This document shows, piece by piece, positions 45,453-55,761 of a DNA stretch of 64,000 nt. The first letter of the stretch is position 1. Every line of letters begins with the position of its first letter. The DNA lies in contig CACZXF010000032.1 of NCBI GenBank assembly GCA_902785105.1, forward strand, positions 1-64,000, read 5' to 3'. The notes beneath the pieces were generated by a model, which saw nothing but the letters and a program-made list of their open reading frames with translations, was not told the origin of the DNA and did no database searches. The position numbers were made by a program, and so were the translations under genes. This DNA is from an uncultured Eubacteriales bacterium. GTDB taxonomy: Bacteria; Bacillota; Clostridia; Christensenellales; Aristaeellaceae.

Positions 45453-46826
45453 TCACTTCCTCGGCATGGCGTTCACCGCCAGCCCTTCCACGTCGTGGAC
45501 GGCCTCGGCGATTATTTCGGAGACGGTGGGGTGGGGGTGGATGACGTTGGAGAGGGTCTCGACGGTGCCGCCGTACTCCATCACGGCGGCGATCTCGGCG
45601 ATCATGTCCGTGGCCCGCGGGGCCATGAGCTGACAGCCGAGAATTTTGCCGGTGCCCTTCTCGGCGACGATCTTCGCAAGCCCCGTGTTTTCATTCATCA
45701 CCATGCAGCGGCCATTGGCGGCGATGTTGAAGGAGCCGACCTCCACCTCGATGCCCTGCGCCTTCGCCGCGTCCTCACTGAGGCCGACATAGGCGATCTC
45801 CGGGGAGGTGTAGATGCAGGCGGGCACCCGGTCGTAGCGCATGGCCGCGTCCTTTCCCGCGCAGTTGGCGGCGGCGACCATGCCCTGGGCCGAGGCCACG
45901 TGGGCAAGCTGTATCTTGCCGGTGATGTCGCCGATGGCGTAGACGTCCTCCACCGCGGTCCGCAGATGGTCGTCCACCTCGATGAAGCCGCGGCGGTCGG
46001 GCGTCAGGCCGATGCTCTCCAGCCCGCAGTCCTTCGTCATGGGCTTGCGTCCCGCGCAGACCAGGACCGCCGAGGCGCGGCGCTCGTCCGTTTTGCCGTC
46101 CTTCTCGAACCGCACGACGCGTCCCTTTTCCACCGCCGTGACCTTCGCGCCGAGTATAAATTCCACGCCCTTCTTCTTTAATATGGCCTTCGTCTTGCTG
46201 GTGATCTCCGGGATGGTCCCCGGCAGTATGTCCGGCATCATCTCGATGATGGTCGCCTTCTTCCCCAGCGTGGCAAACAGCGTGGCGAACTCAATGCCGA
46301 TGACCCCGCCACCGATGATGATGACGTTGGACACCAGATAGGTGGCCGACAGCAGGTCGTCGCTGGTGTAGGCCGTCTCCATCCCCTCAACCGGCGGTCG
46401 CGAAGGCGCGGAGCCCATGGCTAAAATCAGCTTGTCCCAGGTGATTTCCCTGTCTCCCACCTTCAGCGTGTGCGGCCCCGTCACCACGCCGAAGCCTTTG
46501 ATGACCTCCACGCCGTTGGCCTTTTCCAGCGCCTCGATGCCCCGGACCAGCTTCGCCACTTTATCATCCTTGAATGCCGCCAGCCGGGCGTAGTCCAGTT
46601 TGATGTCGCCCCATATGCCGTAGACGTCGCCGTTTTTCGCCGCTTCGTAGACCTCCGCGCCGTGCAGCAGCGCCTTCGTCGGGATGCAGCCCCGGTTCAG
46701 ACAGGTGCCGCCCAGCTCACGGGCCTCGATCAAACAGACCTTCAGCCCCAACTGCGCGCACCGTATCGCCGCCTCGTACCCGCCAGGCCCGCCGCCCAGC
46801 ACACAAACGTTGAATTCCCGCGCCAT
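45453..46826 (-). CDS. lpdA: Dihydrolipoyl dehydrogenase
   Basis: This 457-residue flavoprotein has the FAD Rossmann VLGGGPGGYEAA, redox-active Cys42 and Cys47 in GGTCLNRGCIPTKAL, and a second NAD-binding fold, VIIIGGGVIGIEFA. The DVYAIGDIT motif and the C-terminal HPHPTVSEIIAEA, with catalytic His-Glu, complete it. It reoxidises lipoamide in 2-oxoacid dehydrogenase or glycine cleavage complexes. No such complex gene is nearby, so its partner is unknown. It is transcribed away from the ribosomal operon. Confidence 0.94.
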   Translation of the reverse strand: MAREFNVCVLGGGPGGYEAAIRCAQLGLKVCLIEARELGGTCLNRGCIPTKALLHGAEVYEAAKNGDVYGIWGDIKLDYARLAAFKDDKVAKLVRGIEALEKANGVEVIKGFGVVTGPHTLKVGDREITWDKLILAMGSAPSRPPVEGMETAYTSDDLLSATYLVSNVIIIGGGVIGIEFATLFATLGKKATIIEMMPDILPGTIPEITSKTKAILKKKGVEFILGAKVTAVEKGRVVRFEKDGKTDERRASAVLVCAGRKPMTKDCGLESIGLTPDRRGFIEVDDHLRTAVEDVYAIGDITGKIQLAHVASAQGMVAAANCAGKDAAMRYDRVPACIYTSPEIAYVGLSEDAAKAQGIEVEVGSFNIAANGRCMVMNENTGLAKIVAEKGTGKILGCQLMAPRATDMIAEIAAVMEYGGTVETLSNVIHPHPTVSEIIAEAVHDVEGLAVNAMPRK

Positions 46827-46987
46827 TTCGCTTCGCCTCCTTGTGCCTATATTATCGGATAGAGTATGCTATATTATAACATTGTGAAGAAAATAATTCA
46901 AGAAAAATCAAAGCACGTCAAAAAATGACGCTAATTATGTCACAGAGTTAAATGTCAGTAAAAGCAGTGTTGTATTCAATTCTTAAT

Positions 46988-47016
46988 TTGCAAAACGGGT
47001 TTCTATAAGCTATAAT
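46988..47016 (+). promoter_or_regulatory. Promoter of the S10-spc ribosomal superoperon
   Basis: TTGCAA (46988-46993) and TATAAT (47011-47016) are 17 bases apart. Upstream bases 46870-46985 are A+T-rich, as expected for a strong promoter. Confidence 0.85.
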
Positions 47017-47022
47017 AGATAA

Positions 47023-47262
47023 GGTTGTGCGGGGTACAAGTGCGCCTGTGCCGGAACGGCGCGGTTGTGAGGAAGCCCTGACGACGAAATGGGATGAACC
47101 GGGAGGTTGCGGCTGTGGCCCCTTGCCTGGCCGGTAATTCTCGGGGACTATGTCCGGGAACGAAAGGTTCCATGATCGGACGACGGAGCTCATGCCCGTC
47201 GAATGAAAAAACAATAGGACACGCCCGGCAGCGTGTGCATGAGTTCAACAGGAGGAAGTAAA
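47023..47262 (+). promoter_or_regulatory. Structured 5' leader of rpsJ
   Basis: About 240 transcribed bases precede rpsJ with no open frame of note. Near the end CTCATGC (47189-47195) can pair with GCATGAG (47237-47243), and inside this ACACGC (47219-47224) pairs with GCGTGT (47231-47236). This places a stem just before the AGGAGG at 47250-47255. Such a leader could mediate ribosomal-protein feedback, as L4 does for S10 operons, but no known leader motif was recognised. Confidence 0.5.
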
Positions 47263-47571
47263 ATGGCAAACCAGAAGATCCGCATCAAGCTCAAGGCCTA
47301 TGAGCATCAGATCATCGACCAGAGCGCCCAGCGCATCGTGGACGTGGTGAAGCGCACCGGCTCCCGGGTTTCGGGCCCCATCCCGCTGCCCACCGAGAAG
47401 GAGATCGTGACCATCCTGCGCTCCCCCCACAAGGACAAGGATTCCCGCGAACAGTTTGAGATGCGCACCCACAAGCGCCTGATCGACATCGTGCGGCCCA
47501 CCCCCCAGACGGTAGACGCCCTGACCAAGCTCGACCTGCCGGCTGGCGTTGAAATCGAGATCAAGCTGTAA
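47263..47571 (+). CDS. rpsJ: 30S ribosomal protein S10
   Basis: This 102-residue protein contains [62 protein letters not shown] and a GVEIEIKL end, all diagnostic for S10. It belongs to the small-subunit head and also acts in NusB-S10 antitermination. It opens the superoperon. GGAGG at 47251-47255 fixes ATG 47263. An unusually long 143-base gap follows before rplC. Confidence 0.98.
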   Translation: MANQKIRIKLKAYEHQIIDQSAQRIVDVVKRTGSRVSGPIPLPTEKEIVTILRSPHKDKDSREQFEMRTHKRLIDIVRPTPQTVDALTKLDLPAGVEIEIKL

Positions 47572-47714
47572 TGATGATGTGCGGATGGACGCGCTCTCCC
47601 AAAGCATCCTGCGTAGCCGAGGGATGATCGTCCAGATGAAGCATTGAGGCATTCCAGCTTATCAACGCAAACTGCGACAATGCGGTTTGTTTAATAAGCA
47701 GAAGAGGTGTAATC
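47572..47714 (+). other. Non-coding gap between rpsJ and rplC with possible attenuator
   Basis: 143 bases without a gene. GGACG (near 47587) can pair with CGTCC (near 47630). GCAAACTGC near 47667 can pair with GCGGTTTGT near 47682, followed by TTAATAAG, giving a weak terminator-like hairpin. It may balance S10 against the following genes or simply be spacer. Confidence 0.35.
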
Positions 47715-48356
47715 ATGAAAAAGGCAATTCTCGGCAAAAAGATCGGCATGACCCAGGTCTTCGCGGACGACGGTCGCCTGATCCCGGTCACCGTCGTGGC
47801 CGCCGGCCCCTGCACCATCACCATGGTGAAGACCGAAAAGACCGACGGTTATGAAGCGGTACAGGTCGGTTTCGATGAGCTCAGCGAGCAGCGGGCCAAG
47901 AAACTGCTCAACAAGCCCGAGCAAGGTCACTTCGCCAAGGCCGGCGTGAAGCCCGCCCGGCACCTGCGCGAGTTCCGTTTTGAGGACATTTCCAACTACA
48001 AGGTTGGCGACACCATCAAGTGCGACGTTTTCGCGGAAGGCGACAAGATCGACGTCATCGGCACCAGCAAGGGCCACGGCTACACCGGCGCCATCCAGCG
48101 CTGGAACCAGCACACCGGTCCCATGGGCCACGGCTCCAAGTATCATCGCGGCGTTGGTTCTCTGAGCGCCAACTCCGATCCGTCCCGCGTGTTCAAGAAC
48201 AAGCACATGGCCGGCCAGTACGGCGGCGATCGGGTGACCGTTCAGAACCTTGAGGTCGTCAAGGTGGACGCCGAGCGCAACCTGCTCCTGATCAAGGGCG
48301 CGATCCCCGGCGCGAACGGCAGCCTGGTGATGGTCCGCGACGCGGTCAAGGGTTAA
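47715..48356 (+). CDS. rplC: 50S ribosomal protein L3
   Basis: The 213 residues include [28 protein letters not shown] and the central [30 protein letters not shown] loop, which reaches the peptidyl-transferase centre. L3 is an early assembly protein of the large subunit. AGAGGTG precedes the ATG. rplD follows 15 bases later. Confidence 0.98.
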   Translation: MKKAILGKKIGMTQVFADDGRLIPVTVVAAGPCTITMVKTEKTDGYEAVQVGFDELSEQRAKKLLNKPEQGHFAKAGVKPARHLREFRFEDISNYKVGDTIKCDVFAEGDKIDVIGTSKGHGYTGAIQRWNQHTGPMGHGSKYHRGVGSLSANSDPSRVFKNKHMAGQYGGDRVTVQNLEVVKVDAERNLLLIKGAIPGANGSLVMVRDAVKG

Positions 48357-48371
48357 TAGGAGGACGCAATC

Positions 48372-49004
48372 ATGGCAAACGTTAAAGTATATAACATGCA
48401 GGGCGCTTCCGTCGGCGAGATGGCTCTCTCCGAGGAAGTCTTCGGCTCTGAAATTCATGTCAGCGCTATGCACGCTGTGGTGCGCGCCTATCTGAACGCG
48501 CAGCGCCAGGGCACCCAGTCGGCCCTCACCCGCACGGAAGTCCGTGGCGGCGGCCGCAAGATCTATCGCCAGAAGGGCACCGGCAACGCGCGCCATCATG
48601 GCCGCAGGGCGCCCCAGTTCACCCACGGCGGCGTGGTGTTCGCTCCCAAGCCCCGCGATTATCGCATCTCCGTGCCCCGCAAGGTCCGCCGCCTGGCCAT
48701 GCGCTCCGCGCTGTCCGGCAAGGCTCAGGAGCAGGAGATCATCGTCATCGATAAGCTGACCCTGGCCGAGGCCGACGCCAAGACCAAGAATGTCGCCAAG
48801 CTGCTCAAGGCCCTGGGCGCTGAGAAAAAGACCCTCATCGTCACCAAGGACGTCGAGCCCATGGTCGTCCGCGCTGCCAATAACATCGAGGGCGTCAAGA
48901 CCACCTTCGTGGGCAGCCTGAACGTCTATGACATTCTGAACTGCGATAAGTTCATCATTTCCCAGGACGCCGTGAAGCTGGTTGAGGAGGTTTACGCGGA
49001 ATGA
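48372..49004 (+). CDS. rplD: 50S ribosomal protein L4
   Basis: The 210 residues carry the conserved exit-tunnel loop [52 protein letters not shown]. In many bacteria L4 also represses the S10 operon. Its stop overlaps the rplW start by 4 bases (ATGA), so the two are translationally coupled. Confidence 0.98.
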   Translation: MANVKVYNMQGASVGEMALSEEVFGSEIHVSAMHAVVRAYLNAQRQGTQSALTRTEVRGGGRKIYRQKGTGNARHHGRRAPQFTHGGVVFAPKPRDYRISVPRKVRRLAMRSALSGKAQEQEIIVIDKLTLAEADAKTKNVAKLLKALGAEKKTLIVTKDVEPMVVRAANNIEGVKTTFVGSLNVYDILNCDKFIISQDAVKLVEEVYAE

Positions 49005-49309
49005 AAAGCGCATATGACATCATCAAAAAGCCGGTCCTGACTGAAAAGTCCTATATGGACATGGCCCAGAAGAAGTTCACCTTTGAGGTGGACATCCACG
49101 CCAACAAGACCGAGATCAAGCAGGCGCTTGAGACCGTGTTCGAGGGCGTCAAGGTCGATTCCGTCAACACCATGCGCACCATTGGCAAGGTCAAGCGCCA
49201 GGGTCGCTATTCCGGCCGGACCCCCGAGGTCAAGAAGGCCATCGTCACCCTGAAGAAGGATTCCAAGCCGATCCCGTTCTTCGAGGGCATGGAGAGCGAA
49301 GAAGAATAA
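49001..49309 (+). CDS. rplW: 50S ribosomal protein L23
   Basis: The 102 residues begin [44 protein letters not shown] and include [24 protein letters not shown], typical of L23. This protein surrounds the tunnel exit and docks SRP and trigger factor. A 259-base gap containing a family A repeat separates it from rplB. Confidence 0.98.
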   Translation: MKSAYDIIKKPVLTEKSYMDMAQKKFTFEVDIHANKTEIKQALETVFEGVKVDSVNTMRTIGKVKRQGRYSGRTPEVKKAIVTLKKDSKPIPFFEGMESEEE

Positions 49310-49330
49310 GCCTCGCACTCCGATAGACGA

Positions 49331-49445
49331 AATTTGTCCGGCAAACGCAATAGCCCAGTAGAGGCGCCGTTTCGGCGCCCGCCCCTGAGCGAGGTCCCCG
49401 TCCTATAGGGCGGGCGGCGAAACGCCGCCCCTACAGGAGAGCGGG
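49331..49445. repeat. Family A repeat inserted in the ribosomal operon (rplW-rplB)
   Basis: AATTTGTCCGGCAAACGCA is followed by a core at 49356-49438 (GGCGCCGTTTCGGCGCCCGC ... GGGCGGCGAAACGCCGCCCC). rplW-rplB is normally a gap of a few bases, so this is an insertion in a highly transcribed operon. No promoter was found after it, so transcription must pass through. Confidence 0.85.
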
Positions 49446-49568
49446 TGACCTGCGGCAAATTCGTCTCAATTCAGCAATAAGGGAAGCATCCCTTTGAATC
49501 CCTCCGGGGATTCCACAATGGCAGGCCCGCCGATAAAGGGTCAAATAAAGAAAGGGAGTAACATCATT

Positions 49569-50408
49569 ATGGCTATTCGGGTCTATAAGCCGACCTCGCC
49601 CGCGCGGCGCTTCATGTCGGTTCTGACTTTCGAGGAAGTCACCAAAAAGACGCCTGAGCGCTCTCTGATCTGCGACATGCGCCACAGAGCCGGCCGCAAC
49701 AATCAGGGCAAGATCACCGTTCGCCACCAGGGCGGCGGCGCGCGGCGCAAGTACCGCATCATCGACTTCAAGCGCAACAAGAACGACGGCATCCCCGCCA
49801 AAGTTCAGGCGATCGAGTACGATCCCAACCGCACCTGCTTCATCGCCCTGCTGTATTATGCCAACGGCGATAAGAGCTATATCCTGGCCCCCCTGGGCCT
49901 GAAGGTGGGCGACACCGTGATGTCCGGCCCCACCGCCGACATCAAGCCCGGCAACTGCCTGCCCATCGCCAACATCCCCCTGGGCACTCTGATCCACAAC
50001 ATCGAGATCAAGATCGGCCGCGGCGGCCAGATGGTCCGCTCCGCCGGCACCGCCGCTCAGGTCATGGCGAAGGAGGGCGAATACGCCCAGATCCGCCTGC
50101 CCTCCGGTGAGGTCCGCAAGGTCTCCATGAATGCCCGCGCCACCATCGGCCAGGTGGGCAACACCGACCACAGCAACGTCCGCATCGGCAAGGCCGGTCG
50201 GAAACGCCACATGGGCATCCGTCCCACCGTCCGCGGCGTGGTCATGAACCCCTGCGACCATCCCCATGGCGGCGGCGAAGGCCGTTCCCCCGTGGGCATG
50301 CCCGCCCCGATGTCTCCCTGGGGCAAGAAGACCCAGGGCGTCAAGACCCGCAAGCATCGCAAGTATTCCGATAAGCTGATCATCAGCCGCCCCAATAAGA
50401 AGAAGTAA
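49569..50408 (+). CDS. rplB: 50S ribosomal protein L2
   Basis: The 279 residues start [25 protein letters not shown] and contain the functionally critical [35 protein letters not shown] region near the peptidyl-transferase centre. ATG 49569 is preceded by AAAGGGAG and gives the standard L2 N-terminus; upstream in-frame sequence is spacer after the repeat. Confidence 0.98.
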   Translation: MAIRVYKPTSPARRFMSVLTFEEVTKKTPERSLICDMRHRAGRNNQGKITVRHQGGGARRKYRIIDFKRNKNDGIPAKVQAIEYDPNRTCFIALLYYANGDKSYILAPLGLKVGDTVMSGPTADIKPGNCLPIANIPLGTLIHNIEIKIGRGGQMVRSAGTAAQVMAKEGEYAQIRLPSGEVRKVSMNARATIGQVGNTDHSNVRIGKAGRKRHMGIRPTVRGVVMNPCDHPHGGGEGRSPVGMPAPMSPWGKKTQGVKTRKHRKYSDKLIISRPNKKK

Positions 50409-50429
50409 GCCTGAAAGGAGGCAAACCCA

Positions 50430-50708
50430 ATGAGCAGATCTGTTAAAAAGGGTCCTTTCATTCAGCCCGCGCTGCTGAAGCGCGTCCAGGAGCTGAACAA
50501 GGCCGGCGACAAGAAGGTCCTCAAGACCTGGAGCCGCTCCTCTACCATCTTCCCGGATTTCATCGGCCATACGGTTGCCGTCCATGACGGCCGCAAGCAT
50601 GTTCCGGTATACGTTACCGAGGATATGGTCGGACACAAGTTCGGCGAATTCGCGCCCACCCGCACCTTCCGCGGCCATGCCGGCGAAAAGGCGTCGTCCC
50701 GCAAGTAA
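50430..50708 (+). CDS. rpsS: 30S ribosomal protein S19
   Basis: The 92 residues ([19 protein letters not shown] ... [37 protein letters not shown]) are clearly S19, a head protein that forms a complex with S13. AAAGGAGG lies before the start. Confidence 0.98.
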   Translation: MSRSVKKGPFIQPALLKRVQELNKAGDKKVLKTWSRSSTIFPDFIGHTVAVHDGRKHVPVYVTEDMVGHKFGEFAPTRTFRGHAGEKASSRK

Positions 50709-50728
50709 CGTAAAGGAGTGTAATTAAA

Positions 50729-51109
50729 ATGGCAACTCGCATCAAAGAGAAGGCCGCGGCCCGCAAGGCAAACGCCGACAAGCGGCCGCATGCCACCGCC
50801 AAGTACGTCCGCGTTGCTCCCCGCAAGGCCAAGATCGTGGTCGATCTCATCCGGGGCAAGCAGGTGGACGACGCGCTGGCCATCCTCATGTATACGCCCA
50901 AGAGCGCCGCGCCCGTGGTTGAAAAGCTGCTGACCAGCGCCATCGCCAACGCTGAAAACAAGGACATGGACCGCTCCAGCCTGTATGTGGCTGAGGTCTA
51001 TGCCAACCAGGGTCCGACCCTGAAGCGTTACTGGGCGCGTTCCCACGGTCGTGCCGACATGATCAAGAAGCACACCAGCCACATTACGATCGTGCTCGAC
51101 CAGAAGTGA
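50729..51109 (+). CDS. rplV: 50S ribosomal protein L22
   Basis: The 126 residues contain [32 protein letters not shown] and the tunnel-lining hairpin end [29 protein letters not shown]. The N-terminal 20 residues ([19 protein letters not shown]) are a basic extension beyond the family core. AAAGGAG precedes the ATG. Confidence 0.98.
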   Translation: MATRIKEKAAARKANADKRPHATAKYVRVAPRKAKIVVDLIRGKQVDDALAILMYTPKSAAPVVEKLLTSAIANAENKDMDRSSLYVAEVYANQGPTLKRYWARSHGRADMIKKHTSHITIVLDQK

Positions 51110-51124
51110 GGGAGGATTTTATAA

Positions 51125-51907
51125 ATGGGACAGAAAGTTAATCCCCATGGCGCGCGCGTTGGTGTCATCCTCGACTGGAGCACCAAGTGGTACGCTGGGA
51201 AAAAGGATTTTTCCAATAACCTGATTGAAGATTACAAGCTGCGCAAGCTCCTCAAGGAAAAGCTGAACCTTGCCGGCATCTCCCGCATCGATATCGCCCG
51301 CTCCGGCGCGAAGGTGCACATCTCCGTCTATACCGCCAAGCCCGGCATCGTCATCGGCAAGGGCGGCGCTGGCGTCGAGGCCCTGAAGGCTGAGCTGGAG
51401 AAGTTCACCGGCCGCCAGGTCGGCCTGGACATCATGGAGATCAAGAATCCCGATACCGACGCCACGCTGGTGGCCGAGAACATCGCCCAGCAGCTTGAAA
51501 AGCGCATCTCCTTCCGCCGCGCGATGAAGCAGTCCATCGCCCGCGCCATGAAGGCCGGCGCCAAGGGCGTCAAGACCACCTGCTCCGGCCGTCTGGGCGG
51601 CGCCGACATCGCCCGCTCCGAAGGCTATCACGAGGGTTCCATCCCGCTTCAGACCCTGCGCGCCAACATCGACTACGGCTTCGCCGAGGCCAAGACGACC
51701 TACGGCCGCGTCGGCGTCAAGGTCTGGATCTACAAGGGCCAGGTGCTGCCCCAGAACGGCAAGAAGGTTCTGGTGGGCTACACCGATATGAAGAGCCCGT
51801 TCGCCGGTCGCGGTGACCGTCGCCGCGGCGACCGCGGTGACCGTCGTGACCGCGGCGAGCGCAGGGACCGCAACGATCGTCCCCAGCGCAAGGAAGGAGG
51901 CAACTAA
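51125..51907 (+). CDS. rpsC: 30S ribosomal protein S3 with Arg/Asp-rich tail
   Basis: The 260 residues have the S3 start [29 protein letters not shown], the KH domain with [18 protein letters not shown], and the C-terminal [39 protein letters not shown]. Residues after about 225 form a charged tail of [21 protein letters not shown] type, which is disordered and longer than in many homologues. S3 lines the mRNA entry tunnel. Confidence 0.98.
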   Translation: MGQKVNPHGARVGVILDWSTKWYAGKKDFSNNLIEDYKLRKLLKEKLNLAGISRIDIARSGAKVHISVYTAKPGIVIGKGGAGVEALKAELEKFTGRQVGLDIMEIKNPDTDATLVAENIAQQLEKRISFRRAMKQSIARAMKAGAKGVKTTCSGRLGGADIARSEGYHEGSIPLQTLRANIDYGFAEAKTTYGRVGVKVWIYKGQVLPQNGKKVLVGYTDMKSPFAGRGDRRRGDRGDRRDRGERRDRNDRPQRKEGGN

Positions 51908-51910
51908 ACC

Positions 51911-52348
51911 ATGCTGATGCCCAAGAGAGTCAAGCACCGCAAGCAGATGCGCGGCCGCATGAAGGGCAAGGCCCAGCGCGGCAACTTCCTCGCCTACGGT
52001 GATTATGGTATCGTCGCAACCCAGCCCGGCTGGGTGACCTCCAACCAGATCGAGGCCGCCCGTCAGGCCATGACCCGCCGCACCAAGCGTGGCGGCCAGG
52101 TCTGGATCAAGATCTTCCCGGACAAGCCCATCACCGCCAAGCCCGCTGAGACCCGAATGGGTTCCGGCAAGGGCGCTCCCGAGTACTGGGTGTCCGTCGT
52201 CAAGCCCGGCCGCGTGCTGTTCGAGATGGCCGGCGTTCCCGAGGAGGTCGCCCGCGAGGCCCTGCGCCTGGCCGGCCACAAGCTCCCCATTACGACCAAA
52301 TTCATCAAGCGTGAAGAGATCAAGGCAGAGGGTGGTGAAGAGCAATGA
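51911..52348 (+). CDS. rplP: 50S ribosomal protein L16
   Basis: The 145 residues start [25 protein letters not shown] and include [51 protein letters not shown], as in all bacterial L16. It completes the A-site region of the large subunit. The last codons overlap the rpmC start (ATGA). Confidence 0.98.
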   Translation: MLMPKRVKHRKQMRGRMKGKAQRGNFLAYGDYGIVATQPGWVTSNQIEAARQAMTRRTKRGGQVWIKIFPDKPITAKPAETRMGSGKGAPEYWVSVVKPGRVLFEMAGVPEEVAREALRLAGHKLPITTKFIKREEIKAEGGEEQ

Positions 52349-52557
52349 AGACCAAGGACGAACTGAAGGCTCTGCAGGCCAAGACCATGGCCGAGCTCGA
52401 CACCGATCTGAAGGATAAGAAGAGCGAGCTGTTCAACCTGCGGTTCCAGAAGGCCACCGGTCAGCTGGAGAACACCGCCGCCATCCGCGAGTGCAAGAAG
52501 AGCATTGCGCGGGTCAAGACCGTCATCCGTCAGCGCGAGCTGGCCGGCAAGGCATAA
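52345..52557 (+). CDS. rpmC: 50S ribosomal protein L29
   Basis: This 70-residue two-helix protein ([60 protein letters not shown]) overlaps rplP by 4 bases, indicating coupled translation. L29 sits beside L23 at the tunnel exit. Confidence 0.97.
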   Translation: MKTKDELKALQAKTMAELDTDLKDKKSELFNLRFQKATGQLENTAAIRECKKSIARVKTVIRQRELAGKA

Positions 52558-52576
52558 GCGAAGGAGGCAACTGACA

Positions 52577-52837
52577 ATGGCTGAAGCAAGAGCACTGCGC
52601 AAGACGCGCACCGGCGTGGTTGTTTCCGACAAGATGGACAAGACCATCGTTGTTGAAATTCGCACCCGCGTCCGCCATCCGCTGTATGGCAAGATCATGA
52701 ACCGTACCAACAAGATCAAGGCCCACGACGAGAACAATGAGTGCGGCATCGGCGATACCGTCCGCGTCATGGAGACCCGTCCGCTGTCCAAGGACAAGCG
52801 CTGGCGCCTGGTTGAGATCATCGAAAAGGCGAAGTAA
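52577..52837 (+). CDS. rpsQ: 30S ribosomal protein S17
   Basis: The 86 residues include [80 protein letters not shown], a full S17 OB-fold. AAGGAGG at 52561-52567 supports ATG 52577 over the upstream in-frame start. Confidence 0.98.
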   Translation: MAEARALRKTRTGVVVSDKMDKTIVVEIRTRVRHPLYGKIMNRTNKIKAHDENNECGIGDTVRVMETRPLSKDKRWRLVEIIEKAK

Positions 52838-52861
52838 TCCGCAAGAGGAGGAAGATATAAT

Positions 52862-53230
52862 ATGATTCAGCCTCAAACTCGTTTGAAGGTTGCCGATAAT
52901 TCCGGCGCTAAGGAAATCATGTGCTTCCGCGTGCTCGGCGGTTCCTTCCGCCGCACCGGCAGCGTGGGCGATGTCATCGTCGCCTCCGTCAAGTCCGCCA
53001 CCCCCGGCGGCGCGGTGAAGAAGGGCGAGGTCGTCAAGGCCGTCATCGTCCGCACCAAGAAGCAGTATCGCCGTCCGGATGGCACCTACATCCGCTTCGA
53101 CGACAACGCCGCCGTCATCATCAATGAACAGAAGCAGCCGAAGGGCACCCGCATCTTTGGGCCCGTGGCTCGTGAGCTCCGCGAAAAGGATTATATGAAG
53201 ATCGTTTCGCTGGCGCCCGAAGTGCTTTAA
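52862..53230 (+). CDS. rplN: 50S ribosomal protein L14
   Basis: The 122 residues [31 protein letters not shown] ... [26 protein letters not shown] text and [27 protein letters not shown] are complete L14. It forms an intersubunit bridge and is the docking site of silencing factor RsfS. Confidence 0.98.
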   Translation: MIQPQTRLKVADNSGAKEIMCFRVLGGSFRRTGSVGDVIVASVKSATPGGAVKKGEVVKAVIVRTKKQYRRPDGTYIRFDDNAAVIINEQKQPKGTRIFGPVARELREKDYMKIVSLAPEVL

Positions 53231-53242
53231 TGGAGGTGCGTC

Positions 53243-53590
53243 ATGGCTAAGCTGAATGTGAAGGTCGGCGATACCGTAAAGATCATCGCCGGCGCTGACA
53301 AAAATAATAAGGTAAACACCGGCAAAGTCCAGAAGGTGTTCCCCGAGACCGGCAGGATCATCGTCGAGGGCATCAACATGGTGAAAAAGCACCAGAAGCC
53401 CCGTGGACAGGGCATGCCCGGCGGCATCATCGAAAAGGAAGCGCCCATCGACGCCTCCAACGTGATGGTCGTTTGCCCCAAGTGCGGCAAGCCCACCCGC
53501 GTCGGCCATGTGTTCATCGATGGCGAAGGCAAGCCCTCCCGCCGCAAGCGCCGCCAGTGCAAGAAGTGCAATGCGGTGTTTGACAACTGA
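53243..53590 (+). CDS. rplX: 50S ribosomal protein L24
   Basis: The 115 residues have the KOW motif [48 protein letters not shown]-terminal four-cysteine pair follows ([12 protein letters not shown] ... CKKCNAVF), as in many Clostridia. L24 initiates large-subunit assembly. Confidence 0.98.
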   Translation: MAKLNVKVGDTVKIIAGADKNNKVNTGKVQKVFPETGRIIVEGINMVKKHQKPRGQGMPGGIIEKEAPIDASNVMVVCPKCGKPTRVGHVFIDGEGKPSRRKRRQCKKCNAVFDN

Positions 53591-53607
53591 TTAGGAGGAT
53601 TCGCACA

Positions 53608-54150
53608 ATGGCAAGGTTAAAGGATAAGTACCGCGCTGAAGTCGCTCCGGCGCTGAAGCAGCACTTCAATTATAAAAACGTCATGGAGATCCCCCGCCTG
53701 GAAAAGATCGTCATCAACATGGGCCTGGGCGACTGCAAGGACAACGCCAAGGCGCTGGAGCAGGCTGTGGGCGAGCTGGAGATCATCGCCGGCCAGAAGC
53801 CGCTGGTGACCAAGGCCAAGAAATCCATCGCGAACTTCAAGCTGCGCGCCGGCATGAACGTTGGCGCGAAGGTGACCCTGCGCGGCGACCGCATGTATGA
53901 ATTTGCCGACAAGCTCGTCAGCATCGTGCTCCCCCGCGTCCGCGACTTCCGCGGCGTTTCCACCAAGGCCTTCGACGGCCGCGGCAACTACGCCCTGGGC
54001 GTCCGCGAGCAGCTGATCTTCCCCGAGATCGAGTACGATAAGGTTGAAAAGATCCGCGGCATGGAGATGATCTTCGTCACCACCGCCAAGACCGACGAGG
54101 AAGCCAGGGAACTGCTCCGCCTTCTGGGCATGCCGTTCCAGCAGGCTTGA
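53608..54150 (+). CDS. rplE: 50S ribosomal protein L5
   Basis: The 180 residues ([14 protein letters not shown] start [72 protein letters not shown]) are a standard L5, the 5S rRNA-binding protein. AGGAGG lies upstream. Confidence 0.98.
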   Translation: MARLKDKYRAEVAPALKQHFNYKNVMEIPRLEKIVINMGLGDCKDNAKALEQAVGELEIIAGQKPLVTKAKKSIANFKLRAGMNVGAKVTLRGDRMYEFADKLVSIVLPRVRDFRGVSTKAFDGRGNYALGVREQLIFPEIEYDKVEKIRGMEMIFVTTAKTDEEARELLRLLGMPFQQA

Positions 54151-54169
54151 TTAGAGGAGGAAATTCAAC

Positions 54170-54355
54170 GTGGCTAAGACAAGTATGAAGATCAAGCAGG
54201 CTCGGCCCGCAAAATTTTCCACCCGCGCCTACACCCGCTGCCGCATCTGCGGACGTCCCCACTCCGTGCTGCGCAAGTACGGTGTGTGCCGCATTTGCTT
54301 CCGCGAACTGGCCTATGCCGGCCAGATCCCGGGCGTTCGCAAGGCCAGCTGGTAA
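54170..54355 (+). CDS. rpsN: 30S ribosomal protein S14, zinc type (type Z)
   Basis: The 61 residues carry the zinc-binding pairs CRICGRPH and CRICFRE, so this is the short, zinc-containing S14 of Gram-positives. GTG at 54170 starts the gene, 6 bases after GAGGAGG. The protein stabilises the 30S head. Confidence 0.98.
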   Translation: MAKTSMKIKQARPAKFSTRAYTRCRICGRPHSVLRKYGVCRICFRELAYAGQIPGVRKASW

Positions 54356-54381
54356 TCTGGCAATTCTAAGGAGGTAACAAA

Positions 54382-54783
54382 ATGGCTGTTATTAATGATC
54401 CCATCGCGGATATGCTCACCCGCATCCGCAATGGCCTGATTGCCAGACATGACGCCGTCACGATCCCCGCTTCCAATATGAAGAAGTCGATCGCGAAGAT
54501 CCTGCTGGACGAAGGCTACATCAAGGCAGTTGATTATATCGACGACGGCCTCCAGGGCCAGATCAAAGTGACCCTGAAGTACGTCGCGGGCAAGGAATCC
54601 GTCATCAAGGGCCTCAAGCGCATCTCCAAGCCCGGCCTGCGCGTCTACGCGAAGTCCGAGGAGATCCCGAAGGTCCTGGGCGGACTGGGCATCGCCATCG
54701 TCTCCACGTCCAAGGGCGTGATGACCGACAAGGCTGCGCGCAACGCGGGCATTGGCGGCGAAGTTCTGGCCTATATCTGGTAA
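54382..54783 (+). CDS. rpsH: 30S ribosomal protein S8
   Basis: The 133 residues ([45 protein letters not shown] ... [31 protein letters not shown]) are a complete S8. S8 represses the spc operon in E. coli; no such site was looked for in depth here. Confidence 0.98.
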   Translation: MAVINDPIADMLTRIRNGLIARHDAVTIPASNMKKSIAKILLDEGYIKAVDYIDDGLQGQIKVTLKYVAGKESVIKGLKRISKPGLRVYAKSEEIPKVLGGLGIAIVSTSKGVMTDKAARNAGIGGEVLAYIW

Positions 54784-54804
54784 GAGAGTTGGAGGTGCAC
54801 TAGA

Positions 54805-55353
54805 ATGAGTCGAATCGGTAGACTTCCGATTCCGGTTCCCGCCGGCGTCACCGTGACCGTGGCTGACGACAACACCGTCACCGTCAAGGGCCCCCTGGGC
54901 GAACTGAGTCAGAAGGTTAACAAGGATATCAAGGTCGAGCAGGTTGGCGCGGAGATCCACATCTCCCGTCCCTCCGACGACAAACCCCACCGCTCGATGC
55001 ATGGTTTGTATCGCTCCATCATCAACAATATGGTAGTGGGTGTCACCAAGGGCTTCGAGAAGAAGCTGCACATCGAAGGCGTCGGCTGGCGTATCGCCGA
55101 CTGGAACAAGAATCAGCTCACCGTCGCGGTCGGCTATTCCCATCCCGTCATCGTGGACGCTCCCGCCGGCATCGAGTTTGACGTGGACAAGTCCAATGTC
55201 AACTTCTCCGTGAAGGGCATCGACAAGCAGGCCGTCGGCCAGGTGGCCGCGGATATCCGCGCCATCCGCAAGCCCGAGCCCTATCATGGCAAGGGCATCC
55301 GCTATGAGAACGAGGTCGTCCGCCGCAAGGAAGGCAAGGCCGGTAAGAAGTAA
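54805..55353 (+). CDS. rplF: 50S ribosomal protein L6
   Basis: The 182 residues start MSRIGRLPIPVPAGVTVTV. They include VKGPLGELSQKVNKDI and the C-terminal signature PEPYHGKGIRYENEVVRRKEGKAGKK. L6 lies near the GTPase centre. GGAGGTG precedes the ATG. Confidence 0.98.
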   Translation: MSRIGRLPIPVPAGVTVTVADDNTVTVKGPLGELSQKVNKDIKVEQVGAEIHISRPSDDKPHRSMHGLYRSIINNMVVGVTKGFEKKLHIEGVGWRIADWNKNQLTVAVGYSHPVIVDAPAGIEFDVDKSNVNFSVKGIDKQAVGQVAADIRAIRKPEPYHGKGIRYENEVVRRKEGKAGKK

Positions 55354-55371
55354 TAAGGGAGGTAACCGCAC

Positions 55372-55740
55372 ATGTTTAATAAGCGTGATCGCAATGAGGT
55401 TCGCAAGATCCGTCACGAGCGCGTGCGCAAAAAGATCAGCGGGACGCCCGAACGGCCCCGGCTTTGCGTATATCGTTCCAATAAGCACATCTATGCCCAG
55501 GTGATCGACGATGTGGCCGGCAACACCCTGGCCGCCGCCTCCACCGTTGAGAAGGAAATCGCTTCTCAGCTCGGCGAGGTCGATAAGAAGGGCGAGGCCA
55601 AGCTCGTCGGCAAGATCGTCGCCGAGCGCGCCATCAAGGCCGGCATCAAAGAGGTCGTCTTTGATCGCGGTGGCTATATCTACACCGGTCGCGTGGCCGA
55701 GCTCGCTGCTGGCGCTCGCGAAGGCGGACTCGACTTCTAA
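55372..55740 (+). CDS. rplR: 50S ribosomal protein L18
   Basis: The 122 residues ([49 protein letters not shown] ... [26 protein letters not shown]) are standard L18, which binds 5S rRNA with L5. Confidence 0.98.
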   Translation: MFNKRDRNEVRKIRHERVRKKISGTPERPRLCVYRSNKHIYAQVIDDVAGNTLAAASTVEKEIASQLGEVDKKGEAKLVGKIVAERAIKAGIKEVVFDRGGYIYTGRVAELAAGAREGGLDF

Positions 55741-55761
55741 TCAGGAGGAGGAAACGACGCT

